A stretch of 64,000 nucleotides of DNA from Geodermatophilus sp. DSM 45219 (GCF_900104025.1 NZ_FNIQ01000002.1:1-64000); one strand, 5' to 3'; positions 30,109 through 39,946 are shown, counted from the stretch's first letter. Program-made: numbers and translations. The notes: a model not told the origin generated them from the letters alone.

Positions 30109-30917
30109 CCGGGGACGAGCGGCCGCCCATCTCCTGGGACGCGCTGGCCGAGGAGCTCGCCGCCACCCGCGAGGAGGCCGAGCGGCGCGAGGGCGCCGAC
30201 CCCGCCACCTGGGACGCCGTCGCCGCGGAGCTGGCCGTCCGGGTCGGCGAGCGGCCGGCGACGGTCGCCGGGCCCGCGCCCGTCGAGGAGCCCGCGCCGC
30301 TGCCGCCACCGGTGGCCGCCGTCCCCGAGCCCGAGCCGGCACCGGAGGCAGAGCCGGAGCCCGACCTCGACCCCGCCGCGCTGCGCGGCGGGCTGGAGGC
30401 GCTGCTGTTCGTCGCCGACACCCCGGTCGACGAGGTCACGCTGGCCGACGCGCTGCGCTGCCCGATGCCACGGGTGCGTGCCGAGCTCACGGCGCTGGCG
30501 GCCGGCTACGACGAGCGCCGCGCGGGGATGACGCTGCGCCGGGTGGGGGAGGGCTGGCGGCTGTACACCCGGGAGCAGTACGCCCAGGTGGTCGAGCGCC
30601 ACCTCGTCGACGGCCAGCGCAGCCGGCTCACCCAGGCGGCGCTGGAGACCCTCGCCGTCATCGCCTACCGGCAGCCGGTGACCCGCGCCCGGGTGTCGGC
30701 GATCCGCGGCGTCGGGGTGGACGGCGTCATGCGCACGCTGATCTCCCGCGGGCTGGTGTCCGAGGTCGGCACCGACCCCGACAGCGGCGGCGGGCTGTAC
30801 GGGACCACGCCGGTGTTCCTCGAGCGGCTGGGACTGGAGAGCCTCGACGAGCTGCCCGAGCTGGGCCCGCTCCTGCCCGAGCCGTCCTCCCTGCTCGACG
30901 AGCACCCCGACGCCTGA
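30105..30917 (+). CDS. scpB: segregation and condensation protein B
   Basis: A 270-residue protein. The first 85 residues are an acidic, Pro-rich extension beyond the usual family start. Two winged-helix domains follow, beginning G-L-E-A-L-L-F-V-A-D-T-P-V and including R-L-T-Q-A-A-L-E-T-L-A-V-I-A-Y-R-Q-P-V-T-R and I-R-G-V-G-V-D-G-V-M-R-T-L-I-S-R-G. ScpB dimerises and binds the kleisin ScpA. It overlaps scpA by 4 bases. Confidence 0.94.
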   Translation: MTGDERPPISWDALAEELAATREEAERREGADPATWDAVAAELAVRVGERPATVAGPAPVEEPAPLPPPVAAVPEPEPAPEAEPEPDLDPAALRGGLEALLFVADTPVDEVTLADALRCPMPRVRAELTALAAGYDERRAGMTLRRVGEGWRLYTREQYAQVVERHLVDGQRSRLTQAALETLAVIAYRQPVTRARVSAIRGVGVDGVMRTLISRGLVSEVGTDPDSGGGLYGTTPVFLERLGLESLDELPELGPLLPEPSSLLDEHPDA

Positions 30918-30922
30918 GAGAG

Positions 30923-30977
30923 GACCCCTCTGCCCCCGACCGCTCGCACGCTCGCGGCGGGACCCTGCAGAGGGGCC
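30923..30977. repeat. intergenic hairpin repeat after scpB
   Basis: CCCCTCTGC (30925-30933) pairs with GCAGAGGGG (30967-30975), with an inner CCGC/GCGG stem around TCGCACGCTC. The middle (CTCGCACGCTCG, then GGCGGGACCCTGC) is shared with the reverse complement of the hairpin at 25196. It could also terminate the parA-scpB transcript. Confidence 0.7.
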
Positions 30978-31160
30978 GTGCGCGAGGAACCCCGGCAATG
31001 CCGGACTCCCGCGCGGTCACCTGCGTCAGCGCGCCGTTGCACCAGCGCGAGAGCGGCAGGAACGGCGCGGGAGTCGGCCGGCGGCCGGGCCGGCAGAGCG
31101 GGGAACCTGCGGGCGCAGCGGCGGGAAGCGGCGTTCCGCCGGGTGGGAGACTGGACGGCG

Positions 31161-32003
31161 ATGGACACCGCCCCGCACGACGATCCGACCCCCGGCCCCG
31201 GCGAGAGCTGGTCGGAGGACATGGAGCTCGCCCCCGCCCACCCCGGCGACCGTGGCCGCACCCGCACCGACCCCTCCGCGGAGGGTGAGCGGCTGCAGAA
31301 GGTGCTCGCCCGCGCCGGGGTCGGCTCGCGCCGGGTCGTGGAGAACATGGTCGACCAGGGCCGGATCAGCGTGAACGGCAAGCTGGTCACGGTCCAGGGC
31401 ATGCGGGTCGACCCCGGGCGCGACAAGATCGCCGTCGACGGCGCCCGCATCGAGCTGCGCGACGACCGGGTCACCTACGCGCTGAACAAGCCGCCGGGTG
31501 TCATCACCGCGATGAGCGACGACCGCAACCGGCCGACCGTCGGTGACATGGTCGGCGACCTCGCGCCGGGCCTGGTGCACGTCGGCCGGCTGGACCAGGA
31601 CACCGAGGGCCTGCTGCTGGTCACCAACGACGGCGAGCTGGCCCACCGGCTGGCCCACCCGTCCTACGGGGTCAAGAAGACCTACCTGGCGCAGGTGTCC
31701 GGGTCGATCCCGCGCGACCTGGGCCGCCGGCTGCGCTCGGGGGTCGAGCTCGAGGACGGCCCGGTCAAGATCGACTCCTTCACGGTCGTCGACACCCACG
31801 CCGGTCAGTCGGTCGTCGAGGTCGTGCTGCACGAGGGCCGCAAGCACATCGTCCGGCGGCTGCTCGGGCACGTGGGCCTGCCGGTGTCGCGGCTGACCCG
31901 CACCGCCGTCGGCCCGATCAAGCTCGAGCGGATGCGCAGCGGCTCCATCCGCCGGCTCACCCGCGCCGAGGTCGGTGCGCTCGAAGAGGTCGTCGGGCTC
32001 TAG
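31161..32003 (+). CDS. rluB: rRNA pseudouridine synthase, RluB/RsuA family
   Basis: A 280-residue enzyme. After an acidic 38-residue head comes an S4 domain (R-L-Q-K-V-L-A-R-A-G-V-G-S-R-R, then Q-G-R-I-S-V-N-G-K). The catalytic domain has the Asp nucleophile in V-G-R-L-D-Q-D-T-E-G-L-L-L-V-T-N-D-G, and the end contains H-E-G-R-K-H-I-V-R-R-L-L. It makes pseudouridine in 23S rRNA by family analogy. A GAGACT hexamer 8 bases before the ATG may be a leaderless -10. Its stop codon is shared with the convergent ROK gene in a CTAG palindrome. Confidence 0.92.
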   Translation: MDTAPHDDPTPGPGESWSEDMELAPAHPGDRGRTRTDPSAEGERLQKVLARAGVGSRRVVENMVDQGRISVNGKLVTVQGMRVDPGRDKIAVDGARIELRDDRVTYALNKPPGVITAMSDDRNRPTVGDMVGDLAPGLVHVGRLDQDTEGLLLVTNDGELAHRLAHPSYGVKKTYLAQVSGSIPRDLGRRLRSGVELEDGPVKIDSFTVVDTHAGQSVVEVVLHEGRKHIVRRLLGHVGLPVSRLTRTAVGPIKLERMRSGSIRRLTRAEVGALEEVVGL

Positions 32004-33175
32004 GGCAGCCAGGCCACCGGGTCGGCCACGACGGCGTCCAGCGCCTGCAGTGCCGCGCCCGTGGCCCCCGCGGCCGGTGGCCCGGTCACGGCGAGGACGG
32101 TCGGTCGGCGCCAGCGCGCCGAGAGCACCCGCCGGCCCAGCAGCTCCTCCAGGCCGGGCCGCAGCACGTCGGCCAGCGCCGCCAGGTGACCGCCGAGGAC
32201 GACGACCGGCAGGTCGAGCACGTTGACCACCCCGGCCAGCGCGACGCCCAGCGCGTCGGCCGCGGCGTCCAGGGCCCTGCGCACGGGAAGCTCCCCGGCC
32301 CGGGCCACCACCTCGGCCGGCGGGGTGTCCAGCGGCAGCCCGGCGGCGGCGAGCAGCGCGTGCCGCCCGGCGTACTGCTCCAGGCAGCCGGTGGAGCCGC
32401 AGCGGCAGGCCGGCCCGTCGGGGTCGACGCACACGTGGCCCACCTCGCCGGCCCATCCGGCGCTGCCGGTCAGCACCCGGCCGCCGAGCACGGCCGCGCC
32501 GCCGATGCCGATCTGCCCGGACAGGTAGAGGAAGTCCCGCAGCGGACCCGGCCGGCCGGGCGCGGTGTCGGCCACGGTGCGCGCGGCCAGGTCGGCCTCG
32601 TTGCCCACCACCGGGCGCAGCCCGCCGGGCAGCTGCGCGGCCAGCAGGTCGGGCGCGGGGACGTCGGTCCAGCCGAGGTTCGGCGCCCGCAGCAGCAGGT
32701 CGCCGTCCACCAGCCCGGGCAGTGCCAGGCCCGCGCCGGCCAGCCGGAGCCCCGCGGGCAGGCCGGCCACCAGGTCGGCGGTGAGCGCGCCGAGCCGGGC
32801 AAGCGTGCGCGCCGGGTCGCTGCCGACCAGGTCGTCGTCCTCGACGTGTTCGGCGACCACCCGGCCGCGCAGGTCCAGCACGCGGGCGGCGAGCAGCCCG
32901 GCGTCCACCTGCAGACCCAGCGCCCCGACGCGCGCGCCGGGCAGCAGCGGTGTGGCCGGGCGGCCGCGCCGGGGCGGGGTCAGGCGCTCGCCCTCGTCGA
33001 GCAGCCGGCCGGCGACCAGGTCGTCGACCAGCCGGGCGGCGGTCGCCCGCGTCGTCCCGGTGCGGACGGCGACGTCGGCGCGCGACAGCGGGCCGCCGGC
33101 GCAGACGGTGCGCAGCACGAGCGCGAGGTTGCTGCTGCGCAGCGTCGACTGCCGCGCCGCGGATGTCGGCGTCAC
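32000..33175 (-). CDS. xylR: ROK family repressor, probable XylR
   Basis: A 391-residue protein with an N-terminal winged helix (L-S-R-A-D-V-A-V-R-T-G-T-T-R-A-T-A-A-R-L-V-D-D-L) and a ROK sugar-kinase-like domain. It keeps the zinc signature C-R-C-G-S-T-G-C-L-E and the sugar-site G-W-A-G-E-V-G-H. It is divergent from xylA with one operator between them, so it probably represses xylAB and responds to xylose. GTG at 33175 is supported by TAGCCT 6 bases upstream (leaderless). The 3' end overlaps rluB by 4 bases. Confidence 0.87.
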   Translation of the reverse strand: MTPTSAARQSTLRSSNLALVLRTVCAGGPLSRADVAVRTGTTRATAARLVDDLVAGRLLDEGERLTPPRRGRPATPLLPGARVGALGLQVDAGLLAARVLDLRGRVVAEHVEDDDLVGSDPARTLARLGALTADLVAGLPAGLRLAGAGLALPGLVDGDLLLRAPNLGWTDVPAPDLLAAQLPGGLRPVVGNEADLAARTVADTAPGRPGPLRDFLYLSGQIGIGGAAVLGGRVLTGSAGWAGEVGHVCVDPDGPACRCGSTGCLEQYAGRHALLAAAGLPLDTPPAEVVARAGELPVRRALDAAADALGVALAGVVNVLDLPVVVLGGHLAALADVLRPGLEELLGRRVLSARWRRPTVLAVTGPPAAGATGAALQALDAVVADPVAWLP

Positions 33176-33178
33176 CCC

Positions 33179-33220
33179 TTGAGGCTAGCCACCCGACTGG
33201 TTATGTTCCACGGGAGAACA
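33179..33220. promoter_or_regulatory. xylA/xylR divergent promoters and shared operator
   Basis: For xylA: -35 TTGAGG (33179-33184), 17-bp spacer, -10 TATGTT (33202-33207). An inverted repeat TGTTC-N7-GAACA (33204-33208 and 33216-33220) covers the -10 and start region. For the ROK gene on the other strand, -10 TAGCCT is at 33187-33182 and its -35 region would fall on the same inverted repeat. Binding there would block both promoters. Confidence 0.6.
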
Positions 33221-33242
33221 AACTCGATGGAGGGATACCGCG

Positions 33243-34427
33243 ATGACCGCACAGCCCCGGGACGTCCAGTTCACCTTCGGCCTCTGGACCGTCGGCTGGC
33301 AGGCCCGTGACCCGTTCGGCGACGCCACCCGCCCGGCGCTGGACCCGGTCGAGAGCGTGCACCGGCTGGCCGGGCTGGGCGCCTCCGGCGTGACCTTCCA
33401 CGACGACGACCTCATCCCGTTCGGCAGCGGCGACACCGACCGGACCAAGCACGTCGAGCGGTTCAAGGCGGCGCTGGAGGAGACCGGCCTCGTCGTCCCC
33501 ATGGCCACGACCAACCTGTTCACCCACCCGGTGTTCAAGGAGGGCGCGCTCACCGCGAACGACCGCGACGTCCGCCGGTACGCGCTGCGCAAGGTCATGC
33601 GGAACATGGACCTCGCCGCCGAGCTCGGCGCCCGCACCTACGTGCTGTGGGGCGGCCGCGAGGGCGCCGAGGTCGACTCCGCCAAGGACCTGCGGGCCGC
33701 GCTGGACCGCTACCGCGAGGGCATCGACACCCTGGCGCAGTACTCGGAGGACCGGGGCTACGGCCTGCGGTTCGCCCTCGAGCCGAAGCCGAACGAGCCG
33801 CGCGGCGACATCTTCCTGCCCACCGTCGGGCACGCGCTGGGGTTCATCTCGACCCTCGAGCACGCCGACCTGGTGGGGCTCAACCCCGAGGTCGGGCACG
33901 AGCAGATGGCCGGGCTGAACTTCACGCACGGCATCGCCCAGGCGCTGTGGCAGGGCAAGCTCTTCCACATCGACCTCAACGGCCAGCACGGGATCAAGTA
34001 CGACCAGGACCTCGTCTTCGGCCACGGCGACCTGCTCTCCGCCTTCGGCACCGTCGACCTGCTGGAGCACGGCGGCCCCCAGGGCGGCCCGGCCTACGAC
34101 GGCCCCCGGCACTTCGACTACAAGCCGCTGCGCACCGAGGACGTGGACGGCGTGTGGGCCTCCGCGGCGGCCAACATGCGCACGTACCTGCTGCTCAAGG
34201 AGCGCGCCGCGGCCTTCCGCGCCGACCCGGAGGTGCAGGAGGCACTGGCCGCGGCCCGCGTGCCCGAGCTGGCGCGGCCGACGCTGGGCGACGGCGAGAC
34301 GTACGAGGACCTGCTCGCCGACCGCACCGCGTTCGAGGACTTCGACGCCGAGGCCGCCGGCGCCCGCCCGGGCGGTCAGGTGCGGCTCGCGCAGCTGGCG
34401 GTGGAGCACCTGCTCGGCGCCCGCTGA
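33243..34427 (+). CDS. xylA: xylose isomerase
   Basis: A 394-residue class I (actinobacterial) xylose isomerase converting D-xylose to D-xylulose. Active-site marks are the His/Asp of [11 protein letters not shown], the metal Glu of [12 protein letters not shown], the E/H of [12 protein letters not shown], and the Asp ligands of [21 protein letters not shown] lies 8 bases before the ATG. It is first in the xylAB operon, overlapping xylB by one base. Confidence 0.96.
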   Translation: MTAQPRDVQFTFGLWTVGWQARDPFGDATRPALDPVESVHRLAGLGASGVTFHDDDLIPFGSGDTDRTKHVERFKAALEETGLVVPMATTNLFTHPVFKEGALTANDRDVRRYALRKVMRNMDLAAELGARTYVLWGGREGAEVDSAKDLRAALDRYREGIDTLAQYSEDRGYGLRFALEPKPNEPRGDIFLPTVGHALGFISTLEHADLVGLNPEVGHEQMAGLNFTHGIAQALWQGKLFHIDLNGQHGIKYDQDLVFGHGDLLSAFGTVDLLEHGGPQGGPAYDGPRHFDYKPLRTEDVDGVWASAAANMRTYLLLKERAAAFRADPEVQEALAAARVPELARPTLGDGETYEDLLADRTAFEDFDAEAAGARPGGQVRLAQLAVEHLLGAR

Positions 34428-35839
34428 TGCCTCTGGTGGCGGGGGTCGACTCCTCGACCCAGGCGTGCAAGGTCGTCGTCCGGGACGCATCCTCCGGCGC
34501 CCTGGTGCGCGAGGGCCGGGCGCCGCACCCCGACGGCACCGAGGTCGACCCGGCCGCGTGGGAGTCCGCCCTGGACCGGGCGCTGGCGCAGGCCGGCGGC
34601 CTGGACGACGTCGCGGCGGTCGCCGTCGGCGGCCAGCAGCACGGCATGGTCTGCCTGGACGACGACGGTGCGGTGGTGCGCCCGGCGCTGCTGTGGAACG
34701 ACACCCGCTCGGCCGGCGCCGCGCGCGACCTCACCGCGGAGCTCGGCGGCGGGCAGGCGTGGGCCGACGCGGTCGGGCTGGTGCCGGTCGCCTCGTTCAC
34801 GGTGACCAAGCTGCGCTGGCTGGCCGACGCGGAGCCCGCGAACGCCGCCCGCACCGCCGCGGTGTGCCTGCCGCACGACTGGCTGACCTGGCGGCTGGCG
34901 GGTGCCCCGGGACTGGACGCCCTGGTCACCGACCGCGGGGACGCCAGCGGCACCGGCTACTGGTCCGCGGCGACGGGGGAGTACCGCCCCGACCTGCTGG
35001 AGCGCGCGCTCGGGCACGGCGCCGTCGTCCCCCGGGTGCTCGACCCGGCGGAGCCAGCAGGGTCGACGCCCGACGGCGTCCTCCTGGGGCCGGGCTCCGG
35101 GGACAACGCGGCCGCGGCGCTCGGCCTGGCGGCGGAGCCCGGGGACGTCGTCTGCTCGATCGGCACCTCCGGCGTGGTGTCGATCGTCTCGACCACGCCG
35201 GCGGCCGACCCGTCGGGCACCGTCGCCGGGTTCGCCGACGCCACGGGCAACTTCCTGCCGCTGATCGCCACGCTCAACGCCGCCCGCGTGCTCGACGCCA
35301 CCGCCCGGTTGCTCGGGGTGGACCTCGACGAGCTGTCCCGGCTGGCGCTGTCGGCCCCGCCCGGCGCCGGCGGCCTGGTGCTGGTGCCGTACCTGGAGGG
35401 CGAACGGACGCCGGACCGCCCGGACTCCACCGGCGCGCTGCACGGCCTGACGCTGGCGACCGCGCAGCGCGCGCACCTGGCCCGCGCCGCGGTCGAGGGG
35501 CTGCTGTGCGGGCTGGCCGACGGGCTGGACGCCGTCGCTGCCACCGGCACCCCGGTGCGCCGGGTGCTGCTCGTCGGCGGTGGCGCCCGGTCGGCGGCGG
35601 TCCGCCGGATCGCCCCCGCCGTCCTCGGGGTGCCGGTGCTCGCGCCGCCGCCGGGGGAGTACGTCGCCGACGGCGCCGCCCGGCAGGCGGCCTGGGTGCT
35701 GGCCGCCGGTGAGGCACCGCCGGAGTGGCCGCGGCCGGGCACCGAGCGGCACGAGGCCGACCCGGTGCCGCACGTGCGGGAGCGCTACGCCGAGGTGCGC
35801 GACCTGACCGCGGACCGGCTCTCCGCGGCCGGTACCTAG
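34427..35839 (+). CDS. xylB: xylulokinase
   Basis: A 470-residue FGGY kinase phosphorylating D-xylulose. N-terminal [10 protein letters not shown], substrate region [15 protein letters not shown], and [11 protein letters not shown] are visible. The catalytic Asp is in [11 protein letters not shown], and the ATP site includes [13 protein letters not shown] overlap with xylA indicates translational coupling. No xylose transporter is near. Confidence 0.94.
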   Translation: MPLVAGVDSSTQACKVVVRDASSGALVREGRAPHPDGTEVDPAAWESALDRALAQAGGLDDVAAVAVGGQQHGMVCLDDDGAVVRPALLWNDTRSAGAARDLTAELGGGQAWADAVGLVPVASFTVTKLRWLADAEPANAARTAAVCLPHDWLTWRLAGAPGLDALVTDRGDASGTGYWSAATGEYRPDLLERALGHGAVVPRVLDPAEPAGSTPDGVLLGPGSGDNAAAALGLAAEPGDVVCSIGTSGVVSIVSTTPAADPSGTVAGFADATGNFLPLIATLNAARVLDATARLLGVDLDELSRLALSAPPGAGGLVLVPYLEGERTPDRPDSTGALHGLTLATAQRAHLARAAVEGLLCGLADGLDAVAATGTPVRRVLLVGGGARSAAVRRIAPAVLGVPVLAPPPGEYVADGAARQAAWVLAAGEAPPEWPRPGTERHEADPVPHVRERYAEVRDLTADRLSAAGT

Positions 35840-35842
35840 ACT
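35837..35842 (+). promoter_or_regulatory. -10 box for the aroH-cmk-der transcript
   Basis: TAGACT begins with the xylB stop codon TAG. It sits 53 bases before the aroH start and would give the downstream housekeeping genes a promoter independent of xylose control. Confidence 0.42.
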
Positions 35843-35894
35843 CGACCGAGGGGCACGGCGATCCGGAGCCCCGCACCGATCGAGGAGAGTGGTA

Positions 35895-36257
35895 GTGGCC
35901 GTCCGAGCCATCCGGGGCGCGACGCAGGTGGACGCCGACGAGCGGGAGCTGGTCCTCGACGCGACCCGCGAGCTGGTGAGCGCGGTCATGGAGCGCAACC
36001 AGCTGGAGCACGACGACGTCATCAGCATCCTGTTCACCGCCACCCCCGACCTCGTCTCGGAGTTCCCGGCGCTGGCCGCCCGCGAGCTGGGCTTCGGCGA
36101 CGTCCCGCTGATGTGCGCCACCGAGATGGGCGTCCCGCACGCGCTGCCGCGGGTGCTGCGGCTGATGGCGCACGTGGAGACCGAGATGCCGCGGGCGGAC
36201 GTGCAGCACGTGTACCTGCGCGGGGCGAAGGCGCTGCGGCGGGACATCGCACAGTGA
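35895..36257 (+). CDS. aroH: chorismate mutase, AroH type
   Basis: A 120-residue monofunctional chorismate mutase of the AroH (pseudo-barrel) class, which converts chorismate to prephenate for Phe/Tyr synthesis. It starts [10 protein letters not shown] and holds the catalytic Arg/Glu/Arg in I-R-G-A-T, A-T-E-M-G-V and H-V-Y-L-R-G-A. GTG at 35895 has GAGGAG 7 bases upstream; GTG at 35889 would be too close. Confidence 0.93.
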   Translation: MAVRAIRGATQVDADERELVLDATRELVSAVMERNQLEHDDVISILFTATPDLVSEFPALAARELGFGDVPLMCATEMGVPHALPRVLRLMAHVETEMPRADVQHVYLRGAKALRRDIAQ

Positions 36258-36301
36258 GCGAGCGCCAGCGAGCGGAGACCACTGTGCGGAGCGATCGCGC
36301 A
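36254..36301 (+). repeat. spacer with GAGCGCCAGCGAGCG motif before cmk
   Basis: A 48-base spacer beginning GTGAGCGAGCGCCAGCGAGC. It is related to the spacers before nadK, the Nudix gene and the gene at 28698, and again lies between co-directional genes. Confidence 0.45.
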
Positions 36302-36988
36302 GTGAGCGGCTTCGTGGGCCAGGTGGCGCTGGACGGACCGTCGGGGACGGGCAAGTCCAGCGTGGCGCGCGCGGTCGCCTCCCGGCTGGGGGCGGCCTAC
36401 CTGGACACCGGCGCGATGTACCGCGCCGCGACCGTCGCGGTGCTCGACGCCGGCGTGGACCCGGAGGACGCCGAGGCCGTGGCCGCCGCCGTCGCCGCCG
36501 CCCGGATCGAGGTGGGGACGCACGCCCACACCGAGCTGGTCGAGGTGGACGGCGTGGACGTCGCCGTGCGGATCCGCGGCGCGGAGGTGACCCGCGCGGT
36601 GTCGGCGGTCTCGGCGGTGCCCTCGGTGCGCCGCCGGCTGGTCGACCAGCAGCGCGCGCTCGTGTCGGCCGCCGACGCCGTCGTCGTCGAGGGCCGCGAC
36701 ATCGGCACCGTCGTCCTGCCGGACGCGACGCTGAAGGTGTACCTGACCGCCGCGCCCGAGGCCCGGGCCCAGCGCCGTGCCGCCCAGCTGGGCCTCACCA
36801 CGCCCGAGGAGATCGCCGAGCTCGCGGCCGACCTGCGCCGCCGGGACGAGTACGACAGCAGCCGCGCCGACAGCCCGCTGCGCCCGGCCGCGGACGCCGT
36901 GATCGTGGACAGCACCGACCTGGACCGCGAGGGCGTCGTCGACCGGGTGGTCGAGCTGGCGCTGACGACCGTGGGGGCGGCGCGATGA
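36302..36988 (+). CDS. cmk: cytidylate kinase
   Basis: A 228-residue kinase that phosphorylates CMP and dCMP. P-loop [20 protein letters not shown], the CMP-binding insert, [11 protein letters not shown], and the lid R-R-D-E-Y-D-S-S-R are all present. GTG at 36302 is preferred (GGAG 10 bases upstream). A GTG at 36254, overlapping the aroH stop, would add 16 residues encoded by the spacer repeat. Confidence 0.94.
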   Translation: MSGFVGQVALDGPSGTGKSSVARAVASRLGAAYLDTGAMYRAATVAVLDAGVDPEDAEAVAAAVAAARIEVGTHAHTELVEVDGVDVAVRIRGAEVTRAVSAVSAVPSVRRRLVDQQRALVSAADAVVVEGRDIGTVVLPDATLKVYLTAAPEARAQRRAAQLGLTTPEEIAELAADLRRRDEYDSSRADSPLRPAADAVIVDSTDLDREGVVDRVVELALTTVGAAR

Positions 36989-38328
36989 GCGAGCAGACCG
37001 GGCCGCTGCCCGTGGTCGCGGTCGTCGGGCGGCCGAACGTCGGCAAGTCCACGCTGGTCAACCGGGTCCTGGGCCGCCGCGCCGCCGTCGTCCAGGACAC
37101 CCCGGGCGTGACCCGCGACCGCATCGCCTACGAGGCGCTGTGGAACGGCAAGCGGTTCACCGTCGTGGACACCGGCGGGTGGGACCCCAGGGCCAGCGGT
37201 CTCGGCGCGTCGATCACCCGGCAGGCCGAGTACGCGATGCAGACCGCCGACGTCATCGTGTTCGTCGTCGACAGCCAGGTGGGCGCCACCGACACCGACC
37301 TGGCCGCTGCGCGGATCCTGCGCCGCAGCGACCGCCCGGTGATCCCGGTGGCCAACAAGGTCGACGACGAGCGCAGCGAGGCCAACGCCTCGGAGCTGTG
37401 GTCGCTGGGCCTGGGCGAGCCGCAGCCGGTCAGCGCGCTGCACGGCCGGGGCAGCGGCGACCTGCTGGACCTGATCCTCGACGCGCTGCCCGAGGCGCCG
37501 CGGGAGCAGGAGGAGGAGGGCGGCCCGAGGCGGGTGGCGCTGGTCGGGCGGCCCAACGTGGGCAAGTCCAGCCTGATCAACCGGGTGGCGCGCGAGGAGC
37601 GCTCGGTCGTCGACTCGGTCGCCGGCACCACCGTCGACCCGGTCGACTCGATCGTCACCCTGGGCGGCGAGGAGTGGCGGTTCGTCGACACCGCGGGGCT
37701 GCGCCGCAAGGTGAACACCGCCAGCGGCATGGAGTACTACGCAAGCCTGCGCACCGAGGCCGCCATCCAGGCCGCCGAGGTCGCCGTCGTCCTGCTCGCC
37801 GCCGACGAGGTGATCAGCGAGCAGGACCAGCGGGTGATCACCCAGGTCATCGAGGCCGGCCGCGCGCTGGTCATCGCCTTCAACAAGTGGGACACCCTCG
37901 ACGAGGACCGCCGGCTGCAGCTGGAGCGGGAGATCGAACGCGACCTGGCCCGGGTGAAGTGGGCCTCGCGGGTGAACATCTCGGCCCTGACCGGCCGCGG
38001 CGTGGACAAGCTCGCCCAGCACCTGCGCGAGGCCCTCGCCTCCTGGGAGATGCGGGTGCCGACCGCGGAGCTCAACACCTACGTCCGGGCGCTGGTGCAG
38101 GAGACGCCGCCGCCTGCCCGCGGTGGGCGCGCCCCGAAGATCAAGTACGTGACGCAGGCCGACGTCCGCCCGCCGCGGTTCGTCGTCTTCTCGACCGGCT
38201 TCCTGGAGGCCGGCTACCGGCGGTTCCTGGAGCGCAAGCTGCGCGAGCGGTTCGGCTTCCACGGGACGCCGATCGAGATCTCGGTGAAGGTCCGCGAGGG
38301 CCGGGGGAGCGAGAAGCCGAAGGGCTGA
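36985..38328 (+). CDS. der: ribosome-associated GTPase Der (EngA)
   Basis: A 447-residue double GTPase for 50S ribosome assembly. The first G domain has G-R-P-N-V-G-K-S-T (about residue 14), D-T-G-G-W and N-K-V-D. The second has G-R-P-N-V-G-K-S-S (about 187), D-T-A-G-L-R-R-K and N-K-W-D. A C-terminal KH-like domain ends the protein. ATG overlaps the cmk stop. Confidence 0.96.
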   Translation: MSEQTGPLPVVAVVGRPNVGKSTLVNRVLGRRAAVVQDTPGVTRDRIAYEALWNGKRFTVVDTGGWDPRASGLGASITRQAEYAMQTADVIVFVVDSQVGATDTDLAAARILRRSDRPVIPVANKVDDERSEANASELWSLGLGEPQPVSALHGRGSGDLLDLILDALPEAPREQEEEGGPRRVALVGRPNVGKSSLINRVAREERSVVDSVAGTTVDPVDSIVTLGGEEWRFVDTAGLRRKVNTASGMEYYASLRTEAAIQAAEVAVVLLAADEVISEQDQRVITQVIEAGRALVIAFNKWDTLDEDRRLQLEREIERDLARVKWASRVNISALTGRGVDKLAQHLREALASWEMRVPTAELNTYVRALVQETPPPARGGRAPKIKYVTQADVRPPRFVVFSTGFLEAGYRRFLERKLRERFGFHGTPIEISVKVREGRGSEKPKG

Positions 38329-38331
38329 GCG

Positions 38332-39249
38332 ATGAGTCCGGCGCCCGGCGCCGGTCTCCCTGGCATGACCGAACCGCAGACGCAGACCCTGGAGACCCCG
38401 GGCGCCGTCCTCACCTACGACGTCCGGCCCGGCTCCGCCACGGCGCCGCCGCTGCTGCTCATCGGCTCTCCGATGGGGGCGGCGGGCTTCGGCACGCTGG
38501 CCGCGCACTTCCGCGACCGCACCGTGGTCACCTACGACCCGCGCGGCGTCGAGCGCAGCCGGCGCACCGACGGCGCGACCGAGACCACGCCGGAGGAGCA
38601 CGCCGACGACCTGTCGCGGCTGATCGCGGCGCTGGGCGCCGGGCCGGTCGAGGTGTTCGCCAGCAGCGGGGGAGCGGTCAACGCGCTGGTGCTCGTCGCC
38701 CGCCACCCCGAGCAGGTGCGCACCCTGGTCGCGCACGAGCCGCCGGCGCTGCAGCTGCTGCCCGACCGCGAGCCGGCGCTGGCCGCCACCCGGCAGGTGG
38801 CGGACGCCTACCAGGCGAGCGGGTTCGGCGCCGGGATGGCGGGGTTCATCCGGCTCGTCGGCCACCGCGGCCCGGTGCCCGACGACCTCGGCGACCTGCC
38901 CGACCCGGCCGCCTTCGGCCTGCCGGCCGAGGACGACGGCTCGCGGGACGACGTGCTGCTCGGCCACAACCTGATCAGCTGCACGTCCCACGAGCACGAC
39001 GTCGAGGCGCTGAGGGCCGCGGCGACGCGGATCGTCGTGGCGGTCGGCGCCGGGTCCGACGGCGAGCTGGCGCACCGCTGCGGTCTCGCCCTCGCCGAGC
39101 GGCTGGGGACGGCGCCGGTGGTGTTCCCCGGCGACCACGGCGGCTTCCTCGGCGGCGAGTACGGCCAGACCGGCGAGCCGGAGGCGTTCGCCGCGACCCT
39201 GCGGGAGGTGCTGGCCGGCGACCGGGACGCCGTCCCGGCGCGCGGCTGA
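38332..39249 (+). CDS. alpha/beta hydrolase
   Basis: A 305-residue alpha/beta-hydrolase fold protein. It has the oxyanion region L-L-L-I-G-S-P-M-G-A-A-G-F, D-P-R-G-V-E-R-S, a nucleophile elbow V-F-A-S-S-G-G-A-V-N-A (second Ser the likely nucleophile), and a late His in F-P-G-D-H-G-G-F. The substrate is unknown. Translation may begin at 38332 or at the ATG at 38365 (M-T-E-P-Q-T). It is the last conserved gene before the tRNA. Confidence 0.85.
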   Translation: MSPAPGAGLPGMTEPQTQTLETPGAVLTYDVRPGSATAPPLLLIGSPMGAAGFGTLAAHFRDRTVVTYDPRGVERSRRTDGATETTPEEHADDLSRLIAALGAGPVEVFASSGGAVNALVLVARHPEQVRTLVAHEPPALQLLPDREPALAATRQVADAYQASGFGAGMAGFIRLVGHRGPVPDDLGDLPDPAAFGLPAEDDGSRDDVLLGHNLISCTSHEHDVEALRAAATRIVVAVGAGSDGELAHRCGLALAERLGTAPVVFPGDHGGFLGGEYGQTGEPEAFAATLREVLAGDRDAVPARG

Positions 39250-39279
39250 CCTCCGGGCGGGGCCGGTCGGGGGGTGCGG

Positions 39280-39285
39280 TAGCCT
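39280..39285 (+). promoter_or_regulatory. -10 box for tRNA-Pro
   Basis: TAGCCT lies 40 bases upstream of the mature tRNA, consistent with a short 5' leader removed by RNase P. Confidence 0.4.
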
Positions 39286-39325
39286 GGCTCCTGCAGCGAT
39301 CGGGCGGTGCGAGCCGCCCGGCGCT

Positions 39326-39507
<182 letters not shown>

Positions 39508-39572
39508 CATGGCGACCTGCCGGCAGGAGTGAGCAGGTGGGGTGCAGACGCCGTGGCCAGCTCCGCCACGCG

Positions 39573-39615
39573 AGCACGAGCGGGTCCACCTGGCAAGGAT
39601 GGACCCGCTCGTGCT
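39573..39615. terminator. perfect 16-bp inverted repeat
   Basis: AGCACGAGCGGGTCCA (39573-39588) and its exact complement (39600-39615) flank an 11-base loop. It may act as a terminator or be the end of an old mobile element. There is no T-tract, and the flanking stretch is non-coding on both strands. Confidence 0.6.
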
Positions 39616-39712
39616 GGCGTGACCGGATGGCGCCGGCCATAGGGCCGCGCCGCCAGGTCCCACGTGGGAACGTCGGCAGACCGTCTGTCTTACACCATGT
39701 GACACTGGGCGG

Positions 39713-39946
39713 ATGGCGGACACCGTCACCTTTCGGCCCGACGCGGAAGCCTCACGCGCGCTGGCCCTGTTGACCCAGGACGGCACTCCTGTCTCAGCGG
39801 CCGTGCGCAACGCGCTGATCCGGGCCGCCCGGGCGGTGGCCTCGGAGCAGCTGCGGGCGGAGGCGGCCGACTTGGCGGCCGACGAGGCCGATCGCGCGGA
39901 GGCGGCGCAGGTGCTGCGGGACATGGAGACGTTGCGTGCGTGGTGA
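39713..39946 (+). CDS. antitoxin of a MazEF-like pair
   Basis: A 77-residue protein opening V-T-F-R-P-D-A-E-A-S-R-A-L-A-L-L, with T-P-V-S-A-A-V-R-N-A-L-I-R-A-A-R, a ribbon-helix-helix-like DNA-binding pattern. A long acidic Ala-rich helix (A-A-D-L-A-A-D-E-A-D-R-A-E-A-A-Q-V-L) follows that would wrap the toxin. The 3' end overlaps the toxin gene by 11 bases, the typical arrangement with the antitoxin first. Autoregulation of its own promoter is expected from the family, not shown here. Confidence 0.8.
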   Translation: MADTVTFRPDAEASRALALLTQDGTPVSAAVRNALIRAARAVASEQLRAEAADLAADEADRAEAAQVLRDMETLRAW

